Assembly: GCA_902557935.1 (NCBI GenBank)
Contig: CACECJ010000001.1
Coordinates: 186,001 to 250,000, forward strand
Source of the DNA: an uncultured Pelagibacteraceae bacterium
GTDB lineage: Bacteria; Pseudomonadota; Alphaproteobacteria; Pelagibacterales; Pelagibacteraceae
Direction: 5' to 3'
Length of the DNA stretch: 64,000 nt
Position 1 is the first letter of the stretch, and every line of letters begins with the position of its first letter. Below the pieces are notes generated by a model. It worked only from the letters and a program-made list of their open reading frames with translations. It did no database searches and had not been told where the DNA came from. A program made the position numbers and the translations under genes. Below, one piece after another: positions 35,276 to 43,806 of this stretch.

Positions 35276-37120
35276 TTATACACCTTTTCTCTGTTTTTTC
35301 TTCCCTTCTAGGTGTTCTTTTAGGGCTCTTTCATTTTCCTTAGTCGTTGGTATTGAAAGAGTAGGGCTTTCCCAGTAAGCAGAACCCTCTAGCCATTGAT
35401 ATCCATCGGTATGAATACTTATAACATACGTTTTCTTGGATTTTTTTGCTCTTTTAAAAGCCTCTTCAAGTTCAGATATTGAGTTCACTTGTTCTCCCTC
35501 TGCGCCCATACTTTTTGCATGCGACGCGAAGTCAACTGGAACAAGATTAGGAGTTTTAGAACTTTTTAACAAACAATTAAATTCTTTACCTCCCTTATAC
35601 AATTGCAGTCTATTAATAACAGCGTGACCGCCGTTATCGCAAACTATTATAATTAATTTATTATTAGTAATTACCGAACTGTAAATATCTGAATTATAAA
35701 GCAAATATGATCCGTCTCCAACAAATGCTATAACTTCTTTATTGGGGTTTGCCATTTTAATCCCAAGAGCCCCTGAAATTTCATAACTCATACAACTAAA
35801 ACCCCATTCAGTTTCATGAGTATTTAGTTCTCTAGGTCGCCAAACTTGTACAACTTCTCCTACCAAACCGCCTGCCGCAGTAACAGCTATATCTGATGGA
35901 TCAGAATTTCTATAAATTGCACCAACTGCATGCGCATAACTAGGTAATTTTTGATTAGTAGGACCACTCTCTTTGTCTACATATTCATTCCAACTTTTTA
36001 ACTCTGATTGTGCTTTTTTATTCCAGCTATCCTCTGCTTTCCAACTTCCTAGAACTAAAGATAATTCAGATAATGAAACCTTAGCATCACCAACTACAGC
36101 TTGTGCCATATGTTTGTTTGCATCAAATCTAGCTGCATTAATAGATACAAGTTTGAAATTTGGATTTTCGAAGTTTGCCCAAGATCCAGTAGTAAAATCT
36201 GCTAGCTTAGTACCTATTGCTATAGCTAAATCTGTTTTCTTTGCCATATTATTTGCAGCTTTACCACCAAGGCCACCTATCGGTCCTAAAAAGTGAGAAT
36301 GATCTCTTTTCATAGTAGAATAACCCATGACGGTTTGTGTTACTGGTATATTATGTTTTTTTGCAAAATCAGATAATTCATCCATTGCATCAGAGTAAAA
36401 TACTCCTCCTCCTGAAATTATTATTGGATTTTTTGAGGATTTAATTGCCTCAGCTGCTTTTTTTATTTGATAATCATCTGGACGTGGTCGTCTAATTGAA
36501 TGAACTCTTTCTTTAAAAAAATCTTCAGGATAATCAAATACCTCTCCTTGAACATCTTGGCTTAAAGAAATACACGCAGGACCACAATCTGCGGGATCAA
36601 GCATAACTTCTATTGCTTGAGGCAAAGTCGATATAATTTGCTCAGGTCGAGTAATTCTATCAAAATATCTAACAACTGGTTTAAAACCATCATTTTGTGT
36701 AACTCCTGGATTATTAAAATGTTCAACTTGTTGTAAAACTGGATCTGGCATTCTATTTGCAAAAGTATCTCCAGGAAGAAATAATATTGGTAAACGATTG
36801 CTCATAGCAACAGCAGCTGCAGTAATCATATTTGTGGAACCAGGTCCTACAGAACTTGTTGCAATAAAAATTTGTTTTCTTCTTTTAGCTCTCGAGTATG
36901 CAATGCCTGTCAATGCCATATTCTGTTCGTGATGTCCTCGCCAAGTTGGTAGTTCCTTTTGATTTTCTTGCAGTGCTTGTCCAAGGCAAGCTACATTGCC
37001 ATGGCCAAAGATTCCAAATGCACCTGGAAACAATGGTTCTTTCTTTCCATCAATCAGTATTTTTTGTTTTGTAAGGAATTTAACAAGAGCGTGAGCACAA
37101 GTAAGTTGAATGTTTTTCAT
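35276..37120 (-). CDS. iolD: 3D-(3,5/4)-trihydroxycyclohexane-1,2-dione hydrolase
   Basis: IolD is the thiamine-diphosphate enzyme that opens the ring of the IolE product to give 5-deoxyglucuronate. At 614 aa it has the three-domain acetolactate-synthase layout. The N-terminal PYR domain includes GIFGHGNVACLGQAL, WRGHHEQNMALTGIAYSRAKRRKQIF and TSSVGPGSTNMITAAAVAMSNRLPILFLPGD. Next is a central Rossmann domain from about 210. The C-terminal PP domain has FSCMSYEISGALGIKMANPNKEVIAFVGDGSYLLYNSDIYS (TPP motif GDG...N). The HGN and WRGHHEQ pattern separates IolD from acetolactate synthase. Confidence 0.95.
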   Translation of the reverse strand: MKNIQLTCAHALVKFLTKQKILIDGKKEPLFPGAFGIFGHGNVACLGQALQENQKELPTWRGHHEQNMALTGIAYSRAKRRKQIFIATSSVGPGSTNMITAAAVAMSNRLPILFLPGDTFANRMPDPVLQQVEHFNNPGVTQNDGFKPVVRYFDRITRPEQIISTLPQAIEVMLDPADCGPACISLSQDVQGEVFDYPEDFFKERVHSIRRPRPDDYQIKKAAEAIKSSKNPIIISGGGVFYSDAMDELSDFAKKHNIPVTQTVMGYSTMKRDHSHFLGPIGGLGGKAANNMAKKTDLAIAIGTKLADFTTGSWANFENPNFKLVSINAARFDANKHMAQAVVGDAKVSLSELSLVLGSWKAEDSWNKKAQSELKSWNEYVDKESGPTNQKLPSYAHAVGAIYRNSDPSDIAVTAAGGLVGEVVQVWRPRELNTHETEWGFSCMSYEISGALGIKMANPNKEVIAFVGDGSYLLYNSDIYSSVITNNKLIIIVCDNGGHAVINRLQLYKGGKEFNCLLKSSKTPNLVPVDFASHAKSMGAEGEQVNSISELEEAFKRAKKSKKTYVISIHTDGYQWLEGSAYWESPTLSIPTTKENERALKEHLEGKKKQRKGV

Positions 37121-37138
37121 AAATTCTTTATAAGATAG

Positions 37139-37150
37139 ATAATTAACTTA
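37139..37150 (+). promoter_or_regulatory. 12-bp motif shared by the two divergent iol promoter regions (copy 2)
   Basis: ATAATTAACTTA here, in the 56 bp between the divergent iolD and aldehyde dehydrogenase genes, is identical to the copy at 29191-29202 between iolE and iolG. Both copies are in the same orientation and precede a TATAAT-like or AT-only segment. It is a candidate site for a shared regulator. Confidence 0.3.
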
Positions 37151-37176
37151 ATATATTCAATAATTATATATAATTT

Positions 37177-38622
37177 ATGTACGAGAAATTTGGTCAGTTT
37201 ATTGACGGTAAATGGCAGCAATCATCGAGTGGTGAGACTTATGAAGTAATTAATCCCGCCACAGAAGAAATTATTGGTAGAGCATCTAAAGCAAATAGTA
37301 AAGACGTTCAAAGAGCTCTTAAGTCAGCTCAAAAAGGATTAGAAATTTGGAAGAATACTTCACCTTGGGAAAGGTCAAAAGTTATTAGAAAAATTTCTGA
37401 GCTTATGAGAAATAAAGTTGATACGTTATCAAAATGGCTTACTTTGGAAGTTGGTAAACCTTTATCTGAAGGAGCTGGAGAGGTTGGTGGTGCAGCCGAC
37501 ATATTTGAGTGGAATTCTGAAGAAACAAAGAGAATTTTTGGTGAAATAAACCAAAGTCGTTTTCCTAATACGAAAATACACGTAATATATCAGCCTGTAG
37601 GTGTAGTAGCAGCATTAGTGCCTTGGAATTTTCCAGTCATTTTAGCTGCGAGAAAAATATCAACAGCTCTTGCTGCGGGATGTTCTGTAATAGTAAAACC
37701 TGATGTAATAACGCCCGGTAGTGTTATGGAGATTGTAAATATTTGTAAGGAAGCAGGTGTTCCTGATGGAGTTGTTAATCTATTATCTGGAGATCCAGCA
37801 GCTATTTCATCTGAATTAATTCAGTCAGATATAATAAAAAAAATTTCTATCACAGGATCTACAAGAGTTGGTAAATTAATACTTAAGCAGGCCGCTGATA
37901 AAGTTCAAAGAGTAACAATGGAATTAAGTGGTCATTCACCATTTATAGTCTTTGATGATGTAGATTTAAATAAAGTTACTGACATGGCTATTACAGCGAA
38001 ATTTAGAAATAATGGTCAGGTTTGTATTTCTCCTAACAGATTTTATATACATGAAAAAAAGAAAGATGAATTTGCTAATTTAATGGTGGAAAAAACAAAA
38101 AAATTAAAAATTGGAAATGGTATGGAAAAAGATACTTTATTAGGGCCGCTATGTACAAAAGAAAGACTTGAAGGAGTGGAAAAATTAGTTGAAACAACAA
38201 AAAAAGAAGGTGGAAAATTATTATTAGGTGGAAAAAGAGCTGCAAATTTTAATAAAGGTTATTATTATGAACCAACTATTTTTGATGACATAAAAGATAA
38301 TTTTACTGTAATGAGAGAAGAGCCTTTTGGTCCAATTGTTCCTATTTTAAGCTTTAAGGATTTTGATGAAGTTATGACTAGAGCTAATAACAATGATTTA
38401 GGTTTAGCAAGTTATGTATATACAACAGATCTTAAAAAAGCTAATCAAGCCTCTGAGAAATTAGAAACTGGTTGTGTAGCGGTTAACACACCAGTAGTAG
38501 CAGTGGCAGAAGCTCCTTTTGGAGGAATAAAACAAACTGGTTATGGTCGAGAAGGCGGATCAATGGCCATAAAAGATTATTTAAATATTAAATATACTCA
38601 TTTTGGAATTTCTTACGAATGA
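37177..38622 (+). CDS. NAD(P)-dependent aldehyde dehydrogenase
   Basis: The 481 aa protein belongs to the ALDH superfamily. It has QFIDGKWQQSSSGETYEVINPATEE, PVGVVAALVPWNFPVILAARKI, ITGSTRVGKLI, the catalytic-Glu segment VTMELSGHSPFIVFDDVD and the catalytic-Cys segment NNGQVCISPNRFY. EEPFGPIVPI and PFGGIKQTGYGREGG follow. It resembles succinate-semialdehyde or aldose-type dehydrogenases rather than CoA-acylating MmsA/IolA. It is divergent from iolD and overlaps the aldolase gene by 4 bp, so it probably acts in the same catabolic route on a sugar acid semialdehyde. Confidence 0.93.
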   Translation: MYEKFGQFIDGKWQQSSSGETYEVINPATEEIIGRASKANSKDVQRALKSAQKGLEIWKNTSPWERSKVIRKISELMRNKVDTLSKWLTLEVGKPLSEGAGEVGGAADIFEWNSEETKRIFGEINQSRFPNTKIHVIYQPVGVVAALVPWNFPVILAARKISTALAAGCSVIVKPDVITPGSVMEIVNICKEAGVPDGVVNLLSGDPAAISSELIQSDIIKKISITGSTRVGKLILKQAADKVQRVTMELSGHSPFIVFDDVDLNKVTDMAITAKFRNNGQVCISPNRFYIHEKKKDEFANLMVEKTKKLKIGNGMEKDTLLGPLCTKERLEGVEKLVETTKKEGGKLLLGGKRAANFNKGYYYEPTIFDDIKDNFTVMREEPFGPIVPILSFKDFDEVMTRANNNDLGLASYVYTTDLKKANQASEKLETGCVAVNTPVVAVAEAPFGGIKQTGYGREGGSMAIKDYLNIKYTHFGISYE

Positions 38623-39410
38623 GAAAAAATAAGTTGAAAGAAATTTTTAAATCAGGAAAAGCAGCTGTAAATGGTTGGCTTCAGATCCCAAATTCTTTTA
38701 CTGCTGAATTAATGGCTAATCAAGATTGGGACTCTTTAACATTAGATATGCAACATGGTGTAATAGATTATCCTAATGCCGTTGGTATGTTACAAGCTAT
38801 ATCAACTACAAAGGTTGTTCCAATGGCTAGAGTAAATTGGAATGAACCGGGACAAATAATGAAAATTCTAGATGCGGGTGCATATGGAATTATTTGTCCG
38901 ATGGTTAGCAATAAACTTGAGGCAGAAAAATTCGTAAAAGCCTGCATGTATCCACCTAAAGGTTACAGAAGTTACGGACCTATCAGAGGACTAGTTTACG
39001 GTGGTCCAGAATATGCCGATGAAGCAAATAATGAAATATTAAAATTTGCAATGATAGAAACTAAAGAGTCTTTAGAAAATTTAGATAACATAATGAAAAC
39101 TCCTGGGTTAGATGGTATTTACATAGGTCCTGCTGATTTAAGCTTAGCTATCGGTGAAAAACCAAGTTTTGATAAACCAGAAGGAGACCCGGTGTATGAA
39201 GTAATAATGAAAATTTTAGAGCATGCAAAGAAAAACAAGATTATAGCTGGTATTCAAAACGGGCAGCCTGAATATGCGGAAAAAATGATTAAAAAAGGTT
39301 TCCAACTAGTAACTATAGGATCAGATCAAAGATACATGACCGCGGCTTCAAAATCAGCATTAGGAAAATTAAAAAAAAATCAAAAAGAAGACACAGGAAA
39401 AGGTTACTAA
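38619..39410 (+). CDS. HpcH/HpaI family class II aldolase
   Basis: These metal-dependent aldolases cleave 2-keto-3-deoxy sugar acids or related compounds to pyruvate and an aldehyde. The 263 aa protein has NGWLQIPNSFTAELMANQDWDSLTLDMQHG with the catalytic His, VPMARVNWNEPGQIMKILDAGAYGIICPMV with the active-site Arg, the metal ligand Glu in FAMIETKESLENLD, and Asp in GIYIGPADLSLAIG. It follows the aldehyde dehydrogenase gene with a 4 bp overlap. The exact substrate is not deducible from sequence alone. Confidence 0.91.
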   Translation: MRKNKLKEIFKSGKAAVNGWLQIPNSFTAELMANQDWDSLTLDMQHGVIDYPNAVGMLQAISTTKVVPMARVNWNEPGQIMKILDAGAYGIICPMVSNKLEAEKFVKACMYPPKGYRSYGPIRGLVYGGPEYADEANNEILKFAMIETKESLENLDNIMKTPGLDGIYIGPADLSLAIGEKPSFDKPEGDPVYEVIMKILEHAKKNKIIAGIQNGQPEYAEKMIKKGFQLVTIGSDQRYMTAASKSALGKLKKNQKEDTGKGY

Positions 39411-39416
39411 ACTTGA

Positions 39417-39665
39417 ATGAAATTCCATGTTTATATGCTCAAATCTTTGGGCAAAAAGCCAATAACTTATGTAGGTTATACAAATAATCTTAAAAAAAGA
39501 ATCTCTCTTCACAATAATGGAAAAGGTGCAAAATTTACAAGAGGAAGAAAATGGAAGCTTATCTATAAAGAAAAGTTTACCTCAAAAAATAAGGCAATTT
39601 CTAGAGAATATTATATAAAGAAAAATAGGATTTTAAGAAATAAAATTAAACTAAAGTATTTATGA
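39417..39665 (+). CDS. GIY-YIG domain protein (UPF0213/YhbQ-like)
   Basis: The 82 aa protein is a stand-alone GIY-YIG nuclease-type domain. It has VYMLKS as the degenerate first strand, TYVGYTNNLKKRISLHNNGKGAKFTRGRKWKLIYKEKF, with the YVG(Y) strand and conserved Arg, and the Glu-containing ISREYYIKK. Related small proteins are widespread and poorly characterised; some have nuclease activity. It sits 6 bp after the aldolase and overlaps the glycosyltransferase gene by 4 bp. Confidence 0.88.
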   Translation: MKFHVYMLKSLGKKPITYVGYTNNLKKRISLHNNGKGAKFTRGRKWKLIYKEKFTSKNKAISREYYIKKNRILRNKIKLKYL

Positions 39666-41776
39666 AAATTTCAATTTTACTACCTTATAAAGAAAATTTT
39701 TCTCCAGTCTATCCAGGTGCGGTGTCAATTTTTTTAAGCTCAGTAATTAAAAAAAGTAAATATAAGAAAAATATAACAGTATTTGGAAATACAAGTTTTA
39801 AAGAAAAATATAATATAAAATATAAAAATATTAATATTTCTAAAAAGATTATGGGTCTGGGAAGCCAAACCTCAAAATATATTAATAATTTTATTAAATT
39901 AGAAAACGTTAGGCCTTCAAATATAATTGAAATACACAACAGGCCAACATATGTTCAGCTTTTACCAATAAATAAAACCAAGAAAATTCTTTATTTTCAC
40001 AATGATCCACTTAGTATGGCAGGATCTAAAACACTGAGCGAAAGACTTACACTTTTAGATTTATGTTCGAAAATTATTTTTAATAGTGAGTGGTCAAAAA
40101 ATAGATTTTTAACAGGCTTAGATGAAATTTATACAAAATCACCCAAATTAATAGTAATCCGCCAAAGTGCTGATAAACAAACTGTTAATATTTTAAAAAA
40201 AGAAAAAGTAATTACATTTGTTGGAAAGTTAAACAGGGCAAAAGGATATGACGTTTTTGGATCAGCGATTATTGATGTTCTTAAAGATTATAAAGACTGG
40301 AGGGCAGTAGTTATTGGTGATGAAGAAAGAGAAAAAATAGATTTTAAACATGATAGATTAAAAATATTAGGTTTTAAGAAACATAACGAAGTTATAAAAA
40401 TTTTTAAAAAATCGAGTATTTCTGTTGTTTGTTCAAGATGGGAGGAGCCTTTTGGTAGAACAAGTCTTGAGTCAGGGAGTTGTGGTTGTGCAGTAATAAT
40501 TACTAATAGAGGTGGTTTACCTGAAACAATTACTAATGGGGTTATTTTAAATAATTTATCAAAAAGATCAGTTTATGACTCCATAGTAAAATTAATTAAA
40601 AATAAAAAATTCAGACGTGAAATTCAAAACCTATCTTTAAAAAATTTTAATCTTACTCATAAAAATGCTTCTATACAAATTGACGCCTATAGAAATGAAA
40701 TATTGAATAAAGATAAAATATTAAAAAAATCACAAAAGTTAAAAATTTTACATGTAACAAATTTCAATGAAAGGCATAATGGACGATTATTCTATAATAC
40801 AGGAAAGAGAATAAATAATGGGTTTGTACGATTAAATCATAGTGTACTAGAGTTTAGTGATAGAGATATCGTCAGTTATTATAGAAAAATAAATGATTTT
40901 GATGGCTCAAAAAAACTTAATAAAAAATTTATTGAGGTTATAAGCAATTACTTACCAGATGTGATTGTTTTCGGTCATGCTGATTTAATTAAAAGAAATA
41001 CAATACAATTTATAAAAAAAACTTATCCAAATATAAAATTTTGTCAGTGGTTTTTAGATAGAATGGACTCTAAATGGATAAAAAATTTGAATAGATTTGA
41101 ACATAAATTTGATTTAATGGATGCAAACTTTTGCACAAGTGATCCAAAAAGTTTCTCCAAAAAACAAAACAAACCTATTTTTTATATTCCAAATCCAGTA
41201 GACGAGTCTTTTGAAAAACTTAAAAATGATCAAAATAGTTATCTTAATAATGATGTGTTCTTTGCGATGAGCCATGGTGTGCACAGAGGTGTTCTTAAAA
41301 AAGGAAAATTTGATGAAAGAGAGGTATTCATTGAAAATTTGAAAAAACTTACGCCAGATATAAAATACGATCTATACGGCATGGATAATAATCAACCTGT
41401 ATGGGCTGATAATTTTATTAATAAAATTTCCAAATCGAAAATGGGGCTTAATTTAAGCCAAGGAAGAGCCGCTAAATATTATAGTAGTGATAGATTCGCA
41501 CAATTGATAGGAAATGGTCTTTTGGTTCTAGTAGATGAAAAAACCAAATTTAGTAACTTTTTATCTAAGAATGAAATTGTTACTTATAAAAATTTAAAGG
41601 ATTTAGCCAATAAAATTATTAAATTTAATAAAAATGACAGATTAAGAAAAAAAATAGCCAAAAAAGGTAGAATTAAGTATCACCGATATTTTAATTCTAA
41701 GATTATTGCCGAATATATATTGAATAAGACGTTAAAAATTAAAACACGAAAATATTATTGGGAAAATAAAATTTAA
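39662..41776 (+). CDS. two-domain glycosyltransferase (GT4-like plus CgeB-like)
   Basis: The 704 aa protein appears to be a fusion. Residues ~1-350 are a GT-B fold of the GT4 type, with ITFVGKLNRAKGYDVFGSAI, SVVCSRWEEPFGRTSLESGSCGCAVIITNRGGLPET and a conserved E-x7-E arrangement. Residues ~360-700 are a second GT-B-like unit related to CgeB/Glyco_trans_1_2: KILHVTNFNERHNGRLFYNTGKRINNGF, then MGLNLSQGRAAKYYSSDRFAQLIGNGLLVLVDE. It probably acts in surface polysaccharide synthesis; sugar specificity is unknown. A GT2 gene follows after 3 bp. Confidence 0.85.
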   Translation: MKISILLPYKENFSPVYPGAVSIFLSSVIKKSKYKKNITVFGNTSFKEKYNIKYKNINISKKIMGLGSQTSKYINNFIKLENVRPSNIIEIHNRPTYVQLLPINKTKKILYFHNDPLSMAGSKTLSERLTLLDLCSKIIFNSEWSKNRFLTGLDEIYTKSPKLIVIRQSADKQTVNILKKEKVITFVGKLNRAKGYDVFGSAIIDVLKDYKDWRAVVIGDEEREKIDFKHDRLKILGFKKHNEVIKIFKKSSISVVCSRWEEPFGRTSLESGSCGCAVIITNRGGLPETITNGVILNNLSKRSVYDSIVKLIKNKKFRREIQNLSLKNFNLTHKNASIQIDAYRNEILNKDKILKKSQKLKILHVTNFNERHNGRLFYNTGKRINNGFVRLNHSVLEFSDRDIVSYYRKINDFDGSKKLNKKFIEVISNYLPDVIVFGHADLIKRNTIQFIKKTYPNIKFCQWFLDRMDSKWIKNLNRFEHKFDLMDANFCTSDPKSFSKKQNKPIFYIPNPVDESFEKLKNDQNSYLNNDVFFAMSHGVHRGVLKKGKFDEREVFIENLKKLTPDIKYDLYGMDNNQPVWADNFINKISKSKMGLNLSQGRAAKYYSSDRFAQLIGNGLLVLVDEKTKFSNFLSKNEIVTYKNLKDLANKIIKFNKNDRLRKKIAKKGRIKYHRYFNSKIIAEYILNKTLKIKTRKYYWENKI

Positions 41777-41779
41777 TTA

Positions 41780-42619
41780 ATGTTTTCAATTCTTATTCCA
41801 ACTTTAAATAACTTTAAATATCTTAAATTAAGCATTGAAAGTATTAAAAAAACTTCCTCATTAAATAATGAATTATTAGTTCATGTAAATGAAGATCAAG
41901 AAAATGTTTCTAGAAATTACCTTAAATCAATGAATATATCATTTACGTATTCTGAAAAAAATATTGGTCTTTGTTCATCAATAAATCTAATTGCTAAAAA
42001 AGCAACAAAAGATTATTTGATATATTCTCACGATGATATGTATTTTTGTCCTGACTGGGATAAATTTTTAATGGATGAAATTAAAGCCTTAAATCATAAA
42101 AATTTTTATTTATCCGGATCAATGATAGAACCTTACTCAGGTCATATTGTTTATAATTGTGGAGAAACTATAGAAACCTTTAACGAAAAAAAACTCTTAG
42201 ATAACATAAAAAATTTAAATATATCAGATCATCAAGGATCACACTTTGCTCCTCATTGTGTTCACAAAGATATTTGGAATAAGGTAGGTGGTTTTAGCGA
42301 AGAATTTAATCCTGGAATAGGTTCTGACCCAGATTTTAATATGAAGCTATGGAGTGAAGGTATACGTATTTTTAAAGGGTTAAGTAATTTCAAAGTTTAT
42401 CATTTTGGCTCTATAACCACTAGAAAAAAAAAGAGTCTTAAAATGAATAGAGGGGACAAAACTTTTCTCAAAAAATGGGGTATATCAGTAAAATTTTTTA
42501 AAAAATATTATTTAATGTCAAAAACAAAATACGAAGGTCCTTTAAAAGGGCCTAAGATTAGTTTCAAATACTTTTTTGAACTACTACTTTGTAAATTAAA
42601 ATCAAAAATTACATTTTAA
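41780..42619 (+). CDS. GT2 family glycosyltransferase
   Basis: The 279 aa protein has the GT-A fold start FSILIPTLNNFKYLKLSIESI, NIGLCSSINLIAKKATKDYLIYSHDDMYF with the metal-binding DxD (HDDM), and a later FNPGIGSDPDFNMKLWSEG (ED-like acidic motif). KVYHFGS lies near the end. It has no membrane segment. Together with the upstream two-domain enzyme it forms a small glycan-synthesis cassette. The 3' end overlaps the convergent recombinase gene by 11 bp. Confidence 0.88.
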   Translation: MFSILIPTLNNFKYLKLSIESIKKTSSLNNELLVHVNEDQENVSRNYLKSMNISFTYSEKNIGLCSSINLIAKKATKDYLIYSHDDMYFCPDWDKFLMDEIKALNHKNFYLSGSMIEPYSGHIVYNCGETIETFNEKKLLDNIKNLNISDHQGSHFAPHCVHKDIWNKVGGFSEEFNPGIGSDPDFNMKLWSEGIRIFKGLSNFKVYHFGSITTRKKKSLKMNRGDKTFLKKWGISVKFFKKYYLMSKTKYEGPLKGPKISFKYFFELLLCKLKSKITF

Positions 42620-43562
42620 TTTTACTTAATGCATTATTTTTAAATATATTTGCTTCTTTGATATATCTTCTTACCATTTGAGTTGTTTTGTGTCCTGTCA
42701 TAGCCATTATACTTCTTTCGTCAGCACCAGACTCAGCTGCTGCCGTAGCAAAACCAGATCTTAAACTATGGCCAGAAAAATTTGTATTTTCTATTCCAGC
42801 TAATCTTAAGCATTCCTTGATTATTAAAACAACTGATTGATCTGTTAATCTATGTTTAGTAAGTATTGCACCTTTTGCAAACCTTCTAAATATCGGTCCA
42901 TTTTTTATTTTTGATAAATTTAACCAATTTTTCAAACTTGTAACCGGGCAATATTTTTCATTTGAAAAGTAGGGCAGACCTTTGGTCATACCTTCTCCGA
43001 ATTGATCTGTTTTAGACCTTCTAAGAGTTATTTTTACTCCTTCTTTAACAAAATCTATATCTTCATAATCAGTCGAAATTAATTCTGTTCTTCTAAAACC
43101 TCCGCCAAAACCTATAAGTATTACAGTTCTATTCCTTAATTTTTTAATTTTTTCTACTTTTTGATCATCTATAACATCAATTATTTGTTTTAAGTGATTG
43201 ATTAATATCGGTTTTTTACCTGATTGAATGGTTCCTTTTTTTCTTTTAATCCCCATTAAGTTCTCGATAATAATTGGATGTTTTGTATCTAAGTAATGAC
43301 CTTTAAGCTTATGAACCATGCCTATAGAAACTAATCTACGTCTTATCGTGCTAATTTTAGAACTAGCTGATAGATGTGTTAGGTATAAAGATACAACTTT
43401 AGGTTCTGTTGGAATTGAGTTAAACCCATGTTTAGCACAAAATACTCCAAAGTCTTTAAAATCAGATTTATAAGCTCTCAGCGTATTATTTGCTTTTGAT
43501 AACTTGAGGTTGCTTAAAGTATCTTCATGAAGCTTTTTAAGATCTGTTACTAAATCATTCAT
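42609..43562 (-). CDS. Cre-like tyrosine site-specific recombinase
   Basis: The 317 aa protein is a tyrosine recombinase. The N-terminal SAM-like DNA-binding domain has KANNTLRAYKSDFKDFGVFCAKHG...EPKVVSLYLTHLS...STIRRRLVSIG. The catalytic domain supplies Arg I in GFGGGFRRTELI, the Lys in LRRSKTDQFGE, the HxxR box in FSGHSLRSGFATAAAESG, a second His in MAMTGHKTTQMVRR and the nucleophile Tyr in RRYIKEA. The full catalytic set is present. The overall plan resembles P1 Cre more than XerC/D. A 16-7-16 inverted repeat starts at its initiation codon. Confidence 0.93.
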   Translation of the reverse strand: MNDLVTDLKKLHEDTLSNLKLSKANNTLRAYKSDFKDFGVFCAKHGFNSIPTEPKVVSLYLTHLSASSKISTIRRRLVSIGMVHKLKGHYLDTKHPIIIENLMGIKRKKGTIQSGKKPILINHLKQIIDVIDDQKVEKIKKLRNRTVILIGFGGGFRRTELISTDYEDIDFVKEGVKITLRRSKTDQFGEGMTKGLPYFSNEKYCPVTSLKNWLNLSKIKNGPIFRRFAKGAILTKHRLTDQSVVLIIKECLRLAGIENTNFSGHSLRSGFATAAAESGADERSIMAMTGHKTTQMVRRYIKEANIFKNNALSKIKM

Positions 43563-43599
43563 ATTACTATTGATAACTTTTAATTATCATTAGTAATAT
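43561..43599. repeat. 16-7-16 bp inverted repeat at the recombinase start (lox/dif-like candidate)
   Basis: Left arm 43561-43576 (ATATTACTATTGATAA) and right arm 43584-43599 (TTATCATTAGTAATAT) are complementary at 15 of 16 positions. They flank a 7 bp spacer (CTTTTAA). The inner arm ends ..GATAA / TTATC.. resemble the inner ends of Xer dif sites. The repeat begins at the second base of the recombinase start codon and covers its 5' leader. It could be the recombination site, an operator, or both. Confidence 0.6.
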
Positions 43600-43614
43600 A
43601 TTATGTGATTTTAG

Positions 43615-43806
43615 ATGTCAATACATATAATTTTAAAGTTAATGATTAAATTTATTCTTCCCCTAGTAGTATTTATAGCTGCTGTTTACGGAATTTCGTA
43701 TTTCTGGACTAACTCAAGCTCGAAGGGCAAAAAAATGATAGCTCTAGGCTTAATAATAGGCCTTATAGTGGGCATATCTTTAACAACTTACCTGATTTTT
43801 GACTGA
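43615..43806 (+). CDS. small two-helix membrane protein
   Basis: I do not recognise this 63 aa protein with confidence. It has two hydrophobic helices (FILPLVVFIAAVYGISYFW and MIALGLIIGLIVGISLTTYLIF) joined by a polar SSSKGKK loop, an arrangement like small alphaproteobacterial DUF-type inner-membrane proteins. A second ATG at 43642 would give 54 aa and is an equally plausible start. The stop overlaps the ogt start by one base, so the two genes are coupled. Confidence 0.6.
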   Translation: MSIHIILKLMIKFILPLVVFIAAVYGISYFWTNSSSKGKKMIALGLIIGLIVGISLTTYLIFD

